Of a stretch of DNA of 64,000 bases, positions 11,134 through 20,300 are shown piece after piece. The notes below the pieces were generated by a model. It was not told where the DNA came from, searched no databases, and saw nothing but the letters and a program-made list of their open reading frames with translations. The stretch covers positions 6,496,501-6,560,500 of the forward strand of contig JAWNZC010000322.1 of the NCBI GenBank assembly GCA_035771165.1. Reading direction: 5' to 3'. Made by a program: the position numbers and the translations under genes. Numbering within the stretch: position 1 is the first letter of the stretch; every line of letters begins with the position of its first letter. This DNA comes from Paragorgia papillata. Its lineage: Eukaryota > Cnidaria > Anthozoa > Scleralcyonacea > Coralliidae.

Positions 11134-11176
11134 CTACAGACACGGTGTTTCGCTGTACAACAGCTCATCAGTGTAG
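11134..11176 (-). ncRNA. Hammerhead ribozyme (type I), minus strand, unit 1
   Basis: All conserved hammerhead parts are visible on the minus strand. Stem I is CTACA paired with TGTAG; then come CTGATGA, stem II GCTGT/ACAGC with a TGT loop, GAAA, stem III CAC/GTG with a 1-nt loop, and the cleavage triplet GTC just before TGTAG. The flanks extend stem I with CAA/TTG beyond a mismatch. Hammerheads in the terminal repeats of Penelope-like elements are established knowledge, and a Penelope-like GIY-YIG coding region follows at 11540. It stands inverted to the plus-strand motif at 11003-11048. Unit 2 has a 1-nt longer stem II/loop (45403-45446). Confidence 0.8.
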
Positions 11177-11295
11177 CTTGGAACAATCTGAATGAATTTC
11201 ATCAATTATATATATATATATATTCAAACAAACAAAGTGTTGTTCGCGAAATGTCGAAAAGTGCTCAATACCGTAAAGATAGAGCGAATATACTA

Positions 11296-11441
11296 TAAGT
11301 GGGCTTACCTCAAATGTTGATGGTCGCTATATACTGTCAGTTTCACGCTGGGCGATCACGCTGGGCGATCTCGCTGGCCTGAAGATCGCCCAGCGTGAAA
11401 CTGACAGTAGCGACCATCAACATTTGAGGTAAGCCCACTTA
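11296..11441. repeat. Near-perfect palindrome, unit 1
   Basis: The left arm begins TAAGTGGGCTTACCTC and the right arm ends GAGGTAAGCCCACTTA. Arms of about 60 bases differ by a TATA insertion in the left arm. The centre holds a second direct copy of ACGCTGGGCGATC. Unit-2 copy: about 45565-45712. Confidence 0.85.
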
Positions 11442-11539
11442 TTGTATATATATATATTATATAATGGGCTTATCCATTATACATAAACAAGCAATCAAAC
11501 CACCCACCAAGCATTTTAAGACAGCTACCTACATCAATC

Positions 11540-12499
11540 AACAAGCGCATTTCCCTCCTCTCGTCTGACGAGCAGACATTCCATGAAACCGCACCAATTT
11601 ACCAAGATGCATTAAGGCGCAGCAATTTCAACCATGAGCTAAACTACACACAAGAAACACCACAGCAAACACGCAGAAATAGACACCGCAATATCATCTG
11701 GTTTAACCCTCCATTTAACAAAAATGTCAAAACAAACATAGGACGCAATTTTCTTAGCCTTATTGACAAGCACTTTCCACCAGGACACAAGCTTCACAAA
11801 CTTTTTAACAGAAACACAGTCAAAATTAGCTATAGTTGCATGAACAACGTCAAGTCCATTATCACGAAACATAATTCACGCACAATCAGGAAAAGCAAGC
11901 CACGAAGCATAGTTACAAGCAGTTGCAATTGCAGGATTAAGGACAATTGCCCCCTACGTAGGCAATGCATGACAAACAACATAGTATACAAGGCATCTAT
12001 TTCCATAAGCAACACGAACATCACTAAGCAATACATTGGCATGACAGCAAGTACATTTAAAGAGCGATATCGTAACCATACTAAATCTTTCCAGAATAAA
12101 AAGTATTCAAATGAGACGGAACTTTCGAAATACATTTGGAATCTAAAAGAAAAAAAACAAAGTTTCGACATAACCTGGTCTATACTAAAACACTCAATTT
12201 CCTACACGGGAGGATCAAAAAGATGCAATTTATGTTTGGATGAAAAACTTTTCATCATGAAGGCAGACAAACAACTCTTACTAAACAAAAGATCAGAAAT
12301 AGTTTCGACGTGTCGGCACAAAAATAGATTTCGGATCAACAACCTAAACAATCAAAGGAATGCGCGCAACGTTTCGACGCCCACACCCACGCTCCAAATG
12401 AATCCGCCGGACGTTTCGACGCCCACACCCACGCCCCAACTAACGCATTTAAGCAGCCCACTAACCGATATTTTTCAGTCGCCTGATGATCCCGTTTAG
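11540..12499 (+). CDS. Penelope-like element GIY-YIG endonuclease domain, unit 1 (5'-truncated)
   Basis: The frame is open from before 11540 to a stop at 12497-12499, without a start codon of its own. It shows the Penelope-like linker (IIWFNPPFNKNVKTNIG, about 11692-11742), a Cys-rich motif (CNC...CPL...C, about 11925-11970), then the GIY-YIG nuclease signature (VY ... QYIGMTASTFKERYRNH, about 11983-12078) and a CNLC segment (about 12225). This domain nicks target DNA in Penelope-like retroelements. The upstream reverse transcriptase is absent, so it is a 5'-truncated insertion. The frame is unbroken here, whereas unit 2 has three 1-nt insertions. Confidence 0.85.
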   Translation, partial: NKRISLLSSDEQTFHETAPIYQDALRRSNFNHELNYTQETPQQTRRNRHRNIIWFNPPFNKNVKTNIGRNFLSLIDKHFPPGHKLHKLFNRNTVKISYSCMNNVKSIITKHNSRTIRKSKPRSIVTSSCNCRIKDNCPLRRQCMTNNIVYKASISISNTNITKQYIGMTASTFKERYRNHTKSFQNKKYSNETELSKYIWNLKEKKQSFDITWSILKHSISYTGGSKRCNLCLDEKLFIMKADKQLLLNKRSEIVSTCRHKNRFRINNLNNQRNARNVSTPTPTLQMNPPDVSTPTPTPQLTHLSSPLTDIFQSPDDPV

Positions 12500-12522
12500 G
12501 GTGAAACCTCTGGTAGCGAAGA
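12474..12522 (+). ncRNA. Degenerate hammerhead-like motif at the Penelope-like 3' end, unit 1
   Basis: Directly over the stop codon, CTGATGA is followed by CCC...GGG, GAAA, CC/GG and GTA. Stem I is short (CGC with GCG). The closing pair of stem II is a T-T mismatch and the cleavage triplet would be GTA, so this looks like a decayed ribozyme. Its position, right after the ORF, fits Penelope-like terminal repeats. Unit-2 copy: about 46746-46796. Confidence 0.35.
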
Positions 12523-12672
12523 CTTTAAGGTAAAACTATACTTTATACTTTGTATTTTGCTCTATCTATATATGGTATTGAGCACTCTCTAACATTTCGT
12601 GAACCATAACTCACTTATATATATATATATATATATATATATAGCATTAGCGCTAACGGACACCCACGTTAT

Positions 12673-13740
12673 ATATATATATATTGATAATATAGCTACT
12701 AATGGTATATGAGCTATCTTGTAATCTGATTGGCTGCATTACTAACTGTATATCAGCTCATATACAGCGAGTAGTGAAAAACAAAATGGCGGCGTAGTTT
12801 TCTTAAACTATTGCAGATGAAACTGTCTGGTTTTTTTCAATGTATAACTCAGAAAAACTTGAGCTAAGAAAGGGAAACTATCAATTAACACAAAATACAC
12901 AACCCAAATGCACAATTTACAAAGTTAAGATGGTAAATCCACTTTAAAAACCGTCTTAAGAGTTTACAAAACCCAATTTGAATTGTCAGGTTGACAATAA
13001 TGTTTTGTCAGACAAATTAAAATCCACAATAATTGAACTAACAACACATATTTATGAGTACAACCATTATTATTACTCAGCAAAGTGGGTTTTTGAAATA
13101 ATTAATCATTATGGATTAAAACTGTGTTATTTTTTCAGGTTAGAAATATTGAAAAACAACGCGTAATTTTCCGCGCTATTAATTATATTTTTAGCTTCTT
13201 CGTCCATTTAAAAAGCCAAAGATTCACAACCACGACAGATTAAGAAATAAATCACCCACCTTTTGACTTTTTAAAGCTGTTTTTATTCTTCATTCAATCT
13301 TTTCAACGTATTTTTTGGCTCTGAGAAAAAATTCTGAAGCTGTTTTCAACTCAGCAAGAAACTTGAAAACATCAATAAAACATACATCTTCAGCGATTCT
13401 TTATAGAGCTGGCGACTTCATAAAACGAAATGTTTGTAGATTTCCATGACCATGTGTTTGACAGTCTTGTTTATTTTATTGCCAAGTGTTCGTGCCGTAC
13501 GCTATAGAAAGCTACAACAGTGATTGTCTAGGAATATTATTATTATTGTAGTTCAGAACTACAATAAGACTCTTACATATAATAATTTTGGCATGCATAT
13601 AATAAATAGTAATCATATGATTTTGTTCGTACAATTAAGGATTTACACTACTCGTGATATTTGAAAATTATGCCAAATTGCACTCGCCTAACGGCTCGTG
13701 CAATTTTGGCAATATATATATATATATATATATTTATTGA
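12673..13740. other. Non-coding stretch with palindromes and TA repeats
   Basis: Holds a palindrome around TATATGAGCT / AGCTCATATA (about 12707-12765), a small hairpin TTGTAGTTC/GAACTACAA (about 13546-13563) and a TA microsatellite at about 13713-13732. In unit 2 the microsatellite is replaced by a longer one plus a 195-bp palindrome. No gene was recognised. Confidence 0.5.
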
Positions 13741-13801
13741 TATTCACTTAAAACTGAACATACATTGCCCGTAGGCAATCTTCAGGCAAAAGTGGAATCC
13801 G

Positions 13802-14270
13802 TTAGTTCATTGAACTGTTTGCTGACGCATGCGCATAGTCTTGCGAAAGCTGGCGTGACTTTTTTTTCTTCTTCGCGCGGTGGATATTTCCCGCCAAAAA
13901 TCTTCTCTGGTGGCGGCACTTGGAAAAAACTTCACATCTTTTGTTTAGCAGATTCTTCTTGTCGGCTTTAATGATGTACAACTTCTCGTAGTTGCAAAGA
14001 TTACATCGCTTTCCCCCGGTTGCGTACGATGCAGCACGTCTTAAGATTGACCAGCTAATGTTATAAGGCCGTCCGCTTTGCTTCAAACCCCACACATATT
14101 TCGACAATTCCGTTTCGTTCGAGTACGTCGTGTTTTTAAGGGACTTCTGATGGTTTCTAAAGCGTTCATTGAAACTATTGGCGGTCATGCCGATATATCT
14201 CTTTGTTTCACCATTATCTCTTGCAACCACCTTCGCTTGGTATACGACGCTGCAGTGGACATTCGTCTTT
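13802..14270 (-). pseudogene. Second Penelope-like GIY-YIG fragment, unit 1 (22-bp deletion)
   Basis: Read on the minus strand: KRYIGMTANSFNERFRNH (about 14140-14195), a following ELSKYVWGLK segment, CNLCNYEK (about 13985) and a basic C-terminus. It belongs to a family distinct from the plus-strand copy at 11.5 kb. Compared with unit 2 it lacks 22 bases near 14252, which removes the conserved CPL...C and the GIY-equivalent VVY segment and shifts the frame. It ends about 200 bp before the oxygenase exon 2 splice acceptor, inside the intron of the upstream gene copy. Confidence 0.8.
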
Positions 14271-14468
14271 CTTTCTGCAGTTGCATTTGTTTTCTGGTGG
14301 AGTCGCTGGTTTATCTGTCTTATATATATATATATATTATATATATAAAATACAGTAGATTAAAGAGATTAGTGCAATGTTTGCGAAAGAGCAATGCTTT
14401 CAGTGTTTTTGTGTTTTTGTTTGTCACTTACAGGCAGTTATTTTTGTTTATTGTTTATTGTTTTTTAG

Positions 14469-14972
14469 GTTTAAAGAAAGACTTTTTTGAAGCAGACTTC
14501 ATTCCCTATCCAATGGCCTCACTTGGGATGTACCATTATCTCCCCAGCACTGGTGTTGTTAGTCCTGATGAAATAAGTTGTGGTGAACACACGGATTGGG
14601 GAGTACTTACAATCCTAATGCAAGACAACGTTGGGGGACTGGAGATAAGAGATGAAAATGACCAGTGGATCCAAGCAGCTCCAATTCCTGGAACATTTGT
14701 TATTAATTTGGGAGATATGCTGGAAGTATGGACGAATGGTGCTTACAAAGCTACAAAACATCGCGTCAGGAAAGCACAAAGTGGAAGCGATCGCTTGTCT
14801 GTCTGTTGCATTCTTCTTTGATCCGTGCCTAGAGAGTGTGATCAAGCCAATAAAACTGGAAAAACCTCTAATAACGTTAAAGGATAGACAACGAAATTCC
14901 AACATCACAATACCTGTAACATATGGAGAATATTGTTCAGAGAAGGTCAGAGGCACATTTTTCAACATTTGA
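14469..14972 (+). pseudogene. 2OG-Fe(II) oxygenase exon 2, copy A (frameshifted)
   Basis: This is the terminal exon of an isopenicillin-N-synthase-like oxygenase. It is preceded by a pyrimidine-rich tract and AG at 14467-14468. It encodes the catalytic half with the HTD iron ligands (EHTDWG, near 14586-14600), the distal His (TKHRV, near 14755) and the DRLS 2-oxoglutarate-binding Arg (near 14790). A 4-base duplication (GTCT, about 14797-14804) shifts the frame just after DRLSV and replaces the last 50 or so residues with a short tail. The intact version is at 48961-49460. Its exon 1 would lie left of the window. A sequencing error is possible, but a 4-bp duplication is a typical replication-slippage mutation. 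Confidence 0.88.
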
Positions 14973-16477
14973 CCTGCAGTGAAACATACATGGAAAATCA
15001 ATTTTTGTATTGACTATACTAATTGACTATTCAGATTTTTAGTAGCATGCAGCTAAGGTATACATGTAGGTCCTGTGATTTGCGCTCAAACTCGATGCGG
15101 TACAAAGGTCGTGCAAGGCCAGAGGTGCAAAACCTTTGACATGTAGCTGCGTATCACATGCATGTAGTGTTATTTTATCGATAATAATATAACAATAGAG
15201 TTGATGTTCGCGGGCATAAATATGTTTTTTGGCTCGACTCAGGCTCATTTTAGCCCGAGCCGAAGGCGAGGGTTAAAATTAGCTCTGAGAAGGGCCATAT
15301 TTTGAATTAAAATAATTAAAATAATAATTTTAGTGGGCATTTAGAAGAAAATCATAGACAGTATACGGTAAACAGTATCTTGAACAGTGCCGCCTTTGCG
15401 TTGGCGTGTATTTCATTGCAACAAATATTTAAATAACTCATAACCTACATTTAACTTCGCAGAAAAACGCAACATTTGTCATCAAAACAATCTTTGCTGC
15501 AAAGTATTGACAAGAAAAGTATAAAATCCCATAAACCGAATAGTGATTTAGAACTGTTAAAACTGATAGGCTCAGATCAGTAAAAATGAAATATACAGTA
15601 GCCCGCTGAATTCTCCATTTTAGCAGCAAAATACACCACAATGCCCGATAAAATTATTATAATTGTCAGTAATATGCTTGCATGGTCATATAGTCGTGGT
15701 GTAATGTCTATATCACTTTGCGCAAGTAAACGCGCAGTCATTGTTGTGTAATATATCGCAAGTAACATCATTATGTAATCAGTTTATAGTTGGAGAATAG
15801 CAACTTTGCTTTCCAGCTTTGCACTTGTTTAGCAGACGTGGCGCTTGAGGTGTGTCTGGTCCCAGAGGTTTTCTCTCCCATAATGTAATTATAGCGGTAA
15901 GACGAGAGAGGAGAGAAAACCTCTTGTATGAAGCGATACGATGATTGATCAAACCGCTCCAATAGAATTCTAGCTGAACAGAACGTGTTCCCATTTCTGA
16001 TTGGATAACCCTCAAACAGAGTTTTGATTCGCTAAACTCCTTATTATTACTAGGCTGATATGATTGGTGTATCAGATTAGCCTATGACATTTGTAGCCAA
16101 ATATAGCCTGAATTACATGAAAGTGAGGTTCGTACCGCTTCCTACCAGAGGTTTTCTCTCCGCTCCTGTCTGGAGCCAGATTACTGGCTGGCTGTATATA
16201 TAACATTTTATACAGACTAATTTTATCGGTGTGAAAATTTGTGTCCATACTGATAAATGTTTCTTAAATTCATTAACGATTTGTGAGGTGAACTTGTGCC
16301 TTGGAGAAAAGTCTTGTATTCAAACTTACAGTTAACGCCTCGTGACTTGAGCTTCAGAGACACAAAGGCCGTAGGAAAATGTTGCATGTTAGAGTCTAGG
16401 GCTAATGGTGAGCACTACAGGCGTGGGGAATTTCTCGGGAGTCCGGGCATCTGTATAACAGAAACTTTGGGTATGAG
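14973..16477. other. Non-coding stretch with fold-back repeats
   Basis: Downstream of the oxygenase copy A. A polyadenylation signal was not clearly identified. Contains a small palindromic MITE around CAGAGGTTTTCTCTC / GAGAGAAAACCTCT (about 15863-15926) and a truncated relative near 16145. In unit 2 the second one is complete (about 50636-50700). No other gene was recognised. Confidence 0.5.
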
Positions 16478-16899
16478 CAGTGGCAGATTAACTATAAGGG
16501 CAACTGGGGCACGTGCCCCAGGGCCCCAAGCTCCTGAGGGCCCCGCTCAAATTTGAAACGCAGAAGGAAAAAACAGACCACAAAAGCAAAAAAAATCATT
16601 TAAAAAATTAAAAATCCTGAAATATTTTACAGAATCATTATATAGATCATTAATTACTATTTACAAAAACTAACATTAACAATATAATACTAACAGTTGA
16701 AGACGCCAAGACGCCAAGTAACTTTCCAACGTTTATTTTGCAGGATTTTCGGAGAGCGAAATCTTATATTAGTAACTGATAAGTGATAACTGCTCGCAAG
16801 CACCCCAGAGACGGGGGGGGGGAGGTGCAACCTGCTAACTTTCAGATGTTTGGGGCCCCACAATCTAAATTTGCCCCAGGGCCCATGAATCCGCCCATG
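16478..16899. mobile_element. GC-ended fold-back element, unit 1
   Basis: The left end starts CAGTGGCAGATTAAC with GGGGCACGTGCCCC nearby. The right end, read inverted, is CATGGGCGGATTCATG with GGGGCCCC nearby. These look like hAT-type ends, but no convincing target duplication was seen. In unit 2 the same ends (51000 and about 57995) enclose an extra 6.5 kb. Confidence 0.5.
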
Positions 16900-16952
16900 C
16901 AGAAAAGTACTGTCTTGTGAATAAATTTTCTTTGAGTTCAGAAAACTTTTTG

Positions 16953-17050
16953 AGTTCCCAAGATGGACTCGCACCCACAATCTTCTGATCACCGCGGTAG
17001 GACGGTCTATTAACCGTTGAGCTACTGGACTTAAAACCCAATTATCATGT
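16953..17050 (-). repeat. tRNA-derived SINE, minus strand, unit 1
   Basis: On the minus strand: A-box-like TAGCTCAACGG (about 17016-17026) and B-box-like GGGTGCGAGTCC (about 16968-16979). It shares the tail CTTGGGAACTCA with the plus-strand SINE at 17.3 kb. Unit-2 copy: about 58060-58155. Confidence 0.6.
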
Positions 17051-17139
17051 ACCAAGCCAGCATTTAAGAACGTTGTATACTGTATATGTGGAACGTTTAC
17101 GAGCTTGGTGTGATACGTTTAGTTGATGGTTGTCAAGCT

Positions 17140-17226
17140 CAGAAATATTTCTTGTCCCAGACAGGGATCGAACTGTTAGAAGGTTGCACGTTCGGTCCTT
17201 GTCCGGGGCACAGAAATATTTCCTAA
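17140..17226. repeat. Two SINE tails facing each other, unit 1
   Basis: AGAAATATTTCTTGTCCC...GGGATCGAAC (about 17141-17171) is matched in inverted orientation by GTTCGGTCC...GGCACAGAAATATTT (about 17189-17221). The tRNA-like B-box tails of two SINEs are thus joined head to head with nothing between. Unit-2 copy: about 58250-58335. Confidence 0.5.
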
Positions 17227-17306
17227 GTATTAGAGCTTGGGTACGAGGTTGATGTCTACCCGCACGCATGTACTTGTAAATTGTAGTGTATAAATGAAAC
17301 TCAATG

Positions 17307-17400
17307 TCCTAGTAGCTCAATGGTTACTTATCAGAGCGTCTCACCGGCAATCAGAAGGTTTTGTGTTCGAGTCCCGCTTGGGAACTCAGCCAGGGGCAGA
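17307..17400 (+). repeat. tRNA-derived SINE, plus strand, unit 1
   Basis: A-box TAGCTCAATGG (about 17313-17323) and B-box GTGTTCGAGTCCC (about 17362-17374), followed by the shared tail CTTGGGAACTCAG. The A-to-B spacing fits a tRNA-derived promoter. Unit-2 copy: about 58413-58503. Confidence 0.65.
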
Positions 17401-17590
17401 TTTAGGGTACGTCAAACACGTCATGCGACGTAGACAAAAATCCCAGACTAATTTATTCATGAATTAATTAGTTGGAAAAATTATTTTTCATTTTTGCACG
17501 TTTTATTCGTTAGCGCTATATCCATTCTCGTACCCAGACCCTCGCGAAGGCTCTAGCGCTGACACAAATCTATTCATAGACCCGTGCAAG

Positions 17591-17914
17591 CTCGTTCCCA
17601 GAGCCCACGTTCCCCTTACCCAGCGGGCGGGAAACGAGAGGCTCTGGGATAATCCGTTTACGCCATCACAGGATTCTTGTTATGCGGAACGAGGTTGAGA
17701 CCCGTGTTCTTCGTCCAGAATCTGGACGAAACCCAATCTCGTTCCCAGAGCCCACGTTCCCCACCCGGGAAACGAGAGACTCTGGGATAATCCGTTTCAC
17801 ATCGATATTTCATTGGCTGATGAACACAGTGAACTGTGATGGCGTGAACGGATTATCCCAGAGCCTCTCGTTTCCCGCCCGCTGGGTAAGGGGAACGTGG
17901 GCTCTGGGAACGAG
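17591..17914. mobile_element. Palindromic MITE with ~80-bp arms, unit 1
   Basis: CTCGTTCCCAGAGCCCACGT at the left and its complement ACGTGGGCTCTGGGAACGAG at the right. The arms extend through GGATAATCCGTT to about 80 bases. A third, shorter unit of the same arm lies inside at about 17739-17802. No coding sequence. Unit-2 copy: 58700-59027. Confidence 0.8.
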
Positions 17915-18370
17915 ATTGGACGAAACCCCGATTCGAAACCCTGATTGGTTGAGAGACAAAAGCCGGAAATACATCAACGGAAATTAAGTAATTAACTGAT
18001 TCGAAAATCGAAAGTTGCCGAGAAGCCGCCCAGACTCCTACTAGAAAGTTTGTGTTTTCTCAAATTAATACCGTTAGCGTTTTTGCCATTTTCATGGACA
18101 AGAGCGATTAAAGAAGCTGAAGAAGGAACTTCCGCGTTTTTTTTGAAGGAAGAGCAAGAGCTGTGCAATGTGTATTGAATGCCAGCCTTGTCGTCTGACT
18201 ACGGGAAGAAACAATTGCGCTTGAAGGCCTTGAAAGTTCATTCTGATCGGAAAAGCGAACGCAGTGTCCGTAATTTATAGTCTACTGGAACTTATACGCA
18301 AGTACTGTACGTATAAAGTTGAATAGACCACTTGCACTTATTCCCTTGGTGGAGGACAAATGCTCTTTAA
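17915..18370. other. Non-coding stretch
   Basis: No gene or clear element was recognised. It is followed by the satellite block. Confidence 0.4.
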
Positions 18371-18960
18371 TTTAGTATAAGTGTCCAGAGTGGCACAGAC
18401 CCATGAACGACGCAGGCGAGCTAGTTAAACAAATTGCGGCGCGGCGTCATTAATAGGACTGAGGTAATCTGAAATATGCAACTGACGCCGCGACGCAATT
18501 TGTTTAAAGCTTGCCTGCGTCTTTCATGGGTCTGTGCCACTCTGGAGACTTATACTAAATTAAAGAGTATGAAATTATGTACAATATATGTTAATTTGAA
18601 GAAAATCGTATAGAATAGCGCCTGAGAAAATTGTGTTTATATCTGAACCAATCGTATTAATGACGCCGCGCCGCAATTTGTTTAACGCTCGCCTGCGTCT
18701 TTCATGGATCTGTGCCACTCTGGAGGCTTATACTAAATTAAAGGGCATGAAATTATGTACAACATGTGTAAACTTAAAAAAAATCGTATAGAATAGCGCC
18801 TGAGAAAATTGTGTTTATATCTGAACCAATCGTATTAATAACGCCGCGCCGCAATTTGTTCAAAGCTCGCCTGCGTCTTTCATGGGTCTGTGCCACTCTG
18901 GAGACTTATACTAAATTAAAGAGCATGAAATTCTGTACAACATATGTAAATTAAAAAATA
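18371..18960. repeat. ~179-bp satellite, three copies plus one inverted arm, unit 1
   Basis: Three head-to-tail copies start at GACGCCGCG (18484), GACGCCGCGCC (18661) and AACGCCGCGCC (18841), spaced 177 and 180 bases. Each contains CGCAATTTGTTT, TGCCTGCGTC-type words and TTATACTAAATTAAA. The first copy is preceded by an inverted arm (18371-18452), so the block starts as a hairpin. Unit 2 has only two copies (59483-59990), with a chimeric edge where the third was lost. Confidence 0.85.
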
Positions 18961-19517
18961 TATATAGAGAGAGAAAATTGTGTTTTTGTATGATATTCTG
19001 CTATAGCGACCACCTGATGAATATGGAGATAACTTAGCAATAAGAATCCAAATCGAAGGCTGAATGTGGTGCATACTTCACAGCGGTAATGAAGCCTCTG
19101 CGGAGGAGAGATAGGGTGACGAGATTGCTGATTTAATAGAGACTGACAAACACGGCGCTGACTCTGCGAGAACTGAGACAGAGTGAACTTGCAAATACAA
19201 CAGTTTATACATGCTGATGCACGCCTAGAAACAAGAAAAACTCGTCAATGCTTGGAAATAAATAAAAATTCTGTATATAATTACAATATTAATAGTTGAG
19301 CCAAATTATAAGCTGTCCCTTATTTTTAATCCTTCGAAGAAAGGCAAATAATTCCCAATGTTTAAGGCTAAGCCATACCTTCCTGTGTTAAAGTTTAAAT
19401 CTTCGTTCAACGTACCATCAACGTATATATTTGAAATCTATATTCATGCATAAGTTTTCTTACCTTCTAAACGAATCTTATCGTCCTTAAAAAAGGTCTT
19501 TATTTAACAATTATTCG
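18961..19517. other. Non-coding stretch
   Basis: AT-rich, no recognised gene. It ends at the target site of the 675-bp transposon. Confidence 0.4.
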
Positions 19518-19525
19518 CCGAAGGC

Positions 19526-20200
19526 CCATAGTGGAAAGTAGGTCACCTTGGCCGCAGGAGATCTCCCGCAGGATTCCGGGTGTCGTGTCAGAGCTACCGC
19601 ATAGCCACACCCTAATTAGTTTCTCTGTCGCAATTAGCGTTTCACCTGTTCGGCATATTTATAGCATTACTCTAGCTTTATTTTTTTTCGTATAGAATGC
19701 TGTAACAAATCTTTCCGATTAACTTAACCTTAAAACAATTCTATGAAAAATATCCAGTCACAGTCATTAGACATTAGTAATAGTCAATTTTATAATCAGA
19801 CCAAAAAAAGTTTACGCGCGTTTTTGCACCATCCAAAAACGTTTTCAGATTTTTGCACCCCTGAATCGGATAGATTAACTGAACTATAACAAACAAATCA
19901 CAACTGGAAAATGACTGAAATGGCTTATGAAATAAGAAAAGACAAGCGAGCTTCTTCAATGTTCTTCCTTTCCATAACTTTACTTAAGTTCTTTCCCGAT
20001 CTTTCTAACGACTATTGCTAGGCGCTAGCTTTCTCCCACAATATGACAATATCCTGCCGCATTGCTCTTTCCAGCACAATATCCTGCCGCATTGCTGATT
20101 TTTCAAGCTGTCTACCGCACTATTCTACCGCATTGGAGCATTTTGCAAAGTAGCCTTCCGCAGGAGATCTTCCGCTAAAGTGGCCTACTTTCCACTATGG
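19526..20200. mobile_element. 675-bp hAT-like MITE, present only in unit 1
   Basis: Ends CCATAGTGGAAAGTAGG and, inverted, CCTACTTTCCACTATGG: 17 perfect bases, with weaker similarity further in. Both sides carry CCGAAGGC (19518-19525 and 20201-20208). Unit 2 holds the uninterrupted site with a single CCGAAGGC at 60461-60468, which proves a precise insertion with an 8-bp target duplication, as in hAT elements. No transposase is encoded, so it was moved by an enzyme from elsewhere. Confidence 0.93.
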
Positions 20201-20300
20201 CCGAAGGCGAGGTGAATATCGGTGTATAATAACCGAGACGAAGTCGAGGTTATTATTCACCGATATTCACTGAGCCTGAGGCGAATAATTGTTTTAGTAT
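20201..20300. repeat. Palindrome around the MITE target, unit 1
   Basis: GTGAATATCGG...AATAACC is inverted as GGTTATTATTCACCGATATTCAC. Outer arms AATTATTCGCC and GGCGAATAATT flank it, the left one lying beyond the inserted MITE. It was a fold-back element before the MITE landed in it. Unit-2 copy: about 60451-60553, uninterrupted. Confidence 0.7.

Larger units (their letters stand above)
11086..12672 (+). mobile_element. Penelope-like element 3' part, unit 1
   Basis: The element is bracketed by an inverted repeat: GGGTGTCCGTTAGCGCTAAT near 11090 and its complement near 12645-12664. Both sit next to TA microsatellites. Inside are the minus-strand hammerhead, a long palindrome (11296-11441) and the GIY-YIG coding region (11540-12499). 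The reverse transcriptase part is missing, so it is 5'-truncated. Penelope-like elements often carry terminal repeats in inverted or tandem arrangement. Confidence 0.7.

Noticed and set aside
13765..13971. 68-residue plus-strand frame opposite the second GIY-YIG fragment
   Set aside because: Shadow of the minus-strand GIY-YIG coding sequence.
18371..18960. CRISPR-like array
   Set aside because: Repeats are about 179 bp, directly adjacent and without spacers; the genome is eukaryotic.
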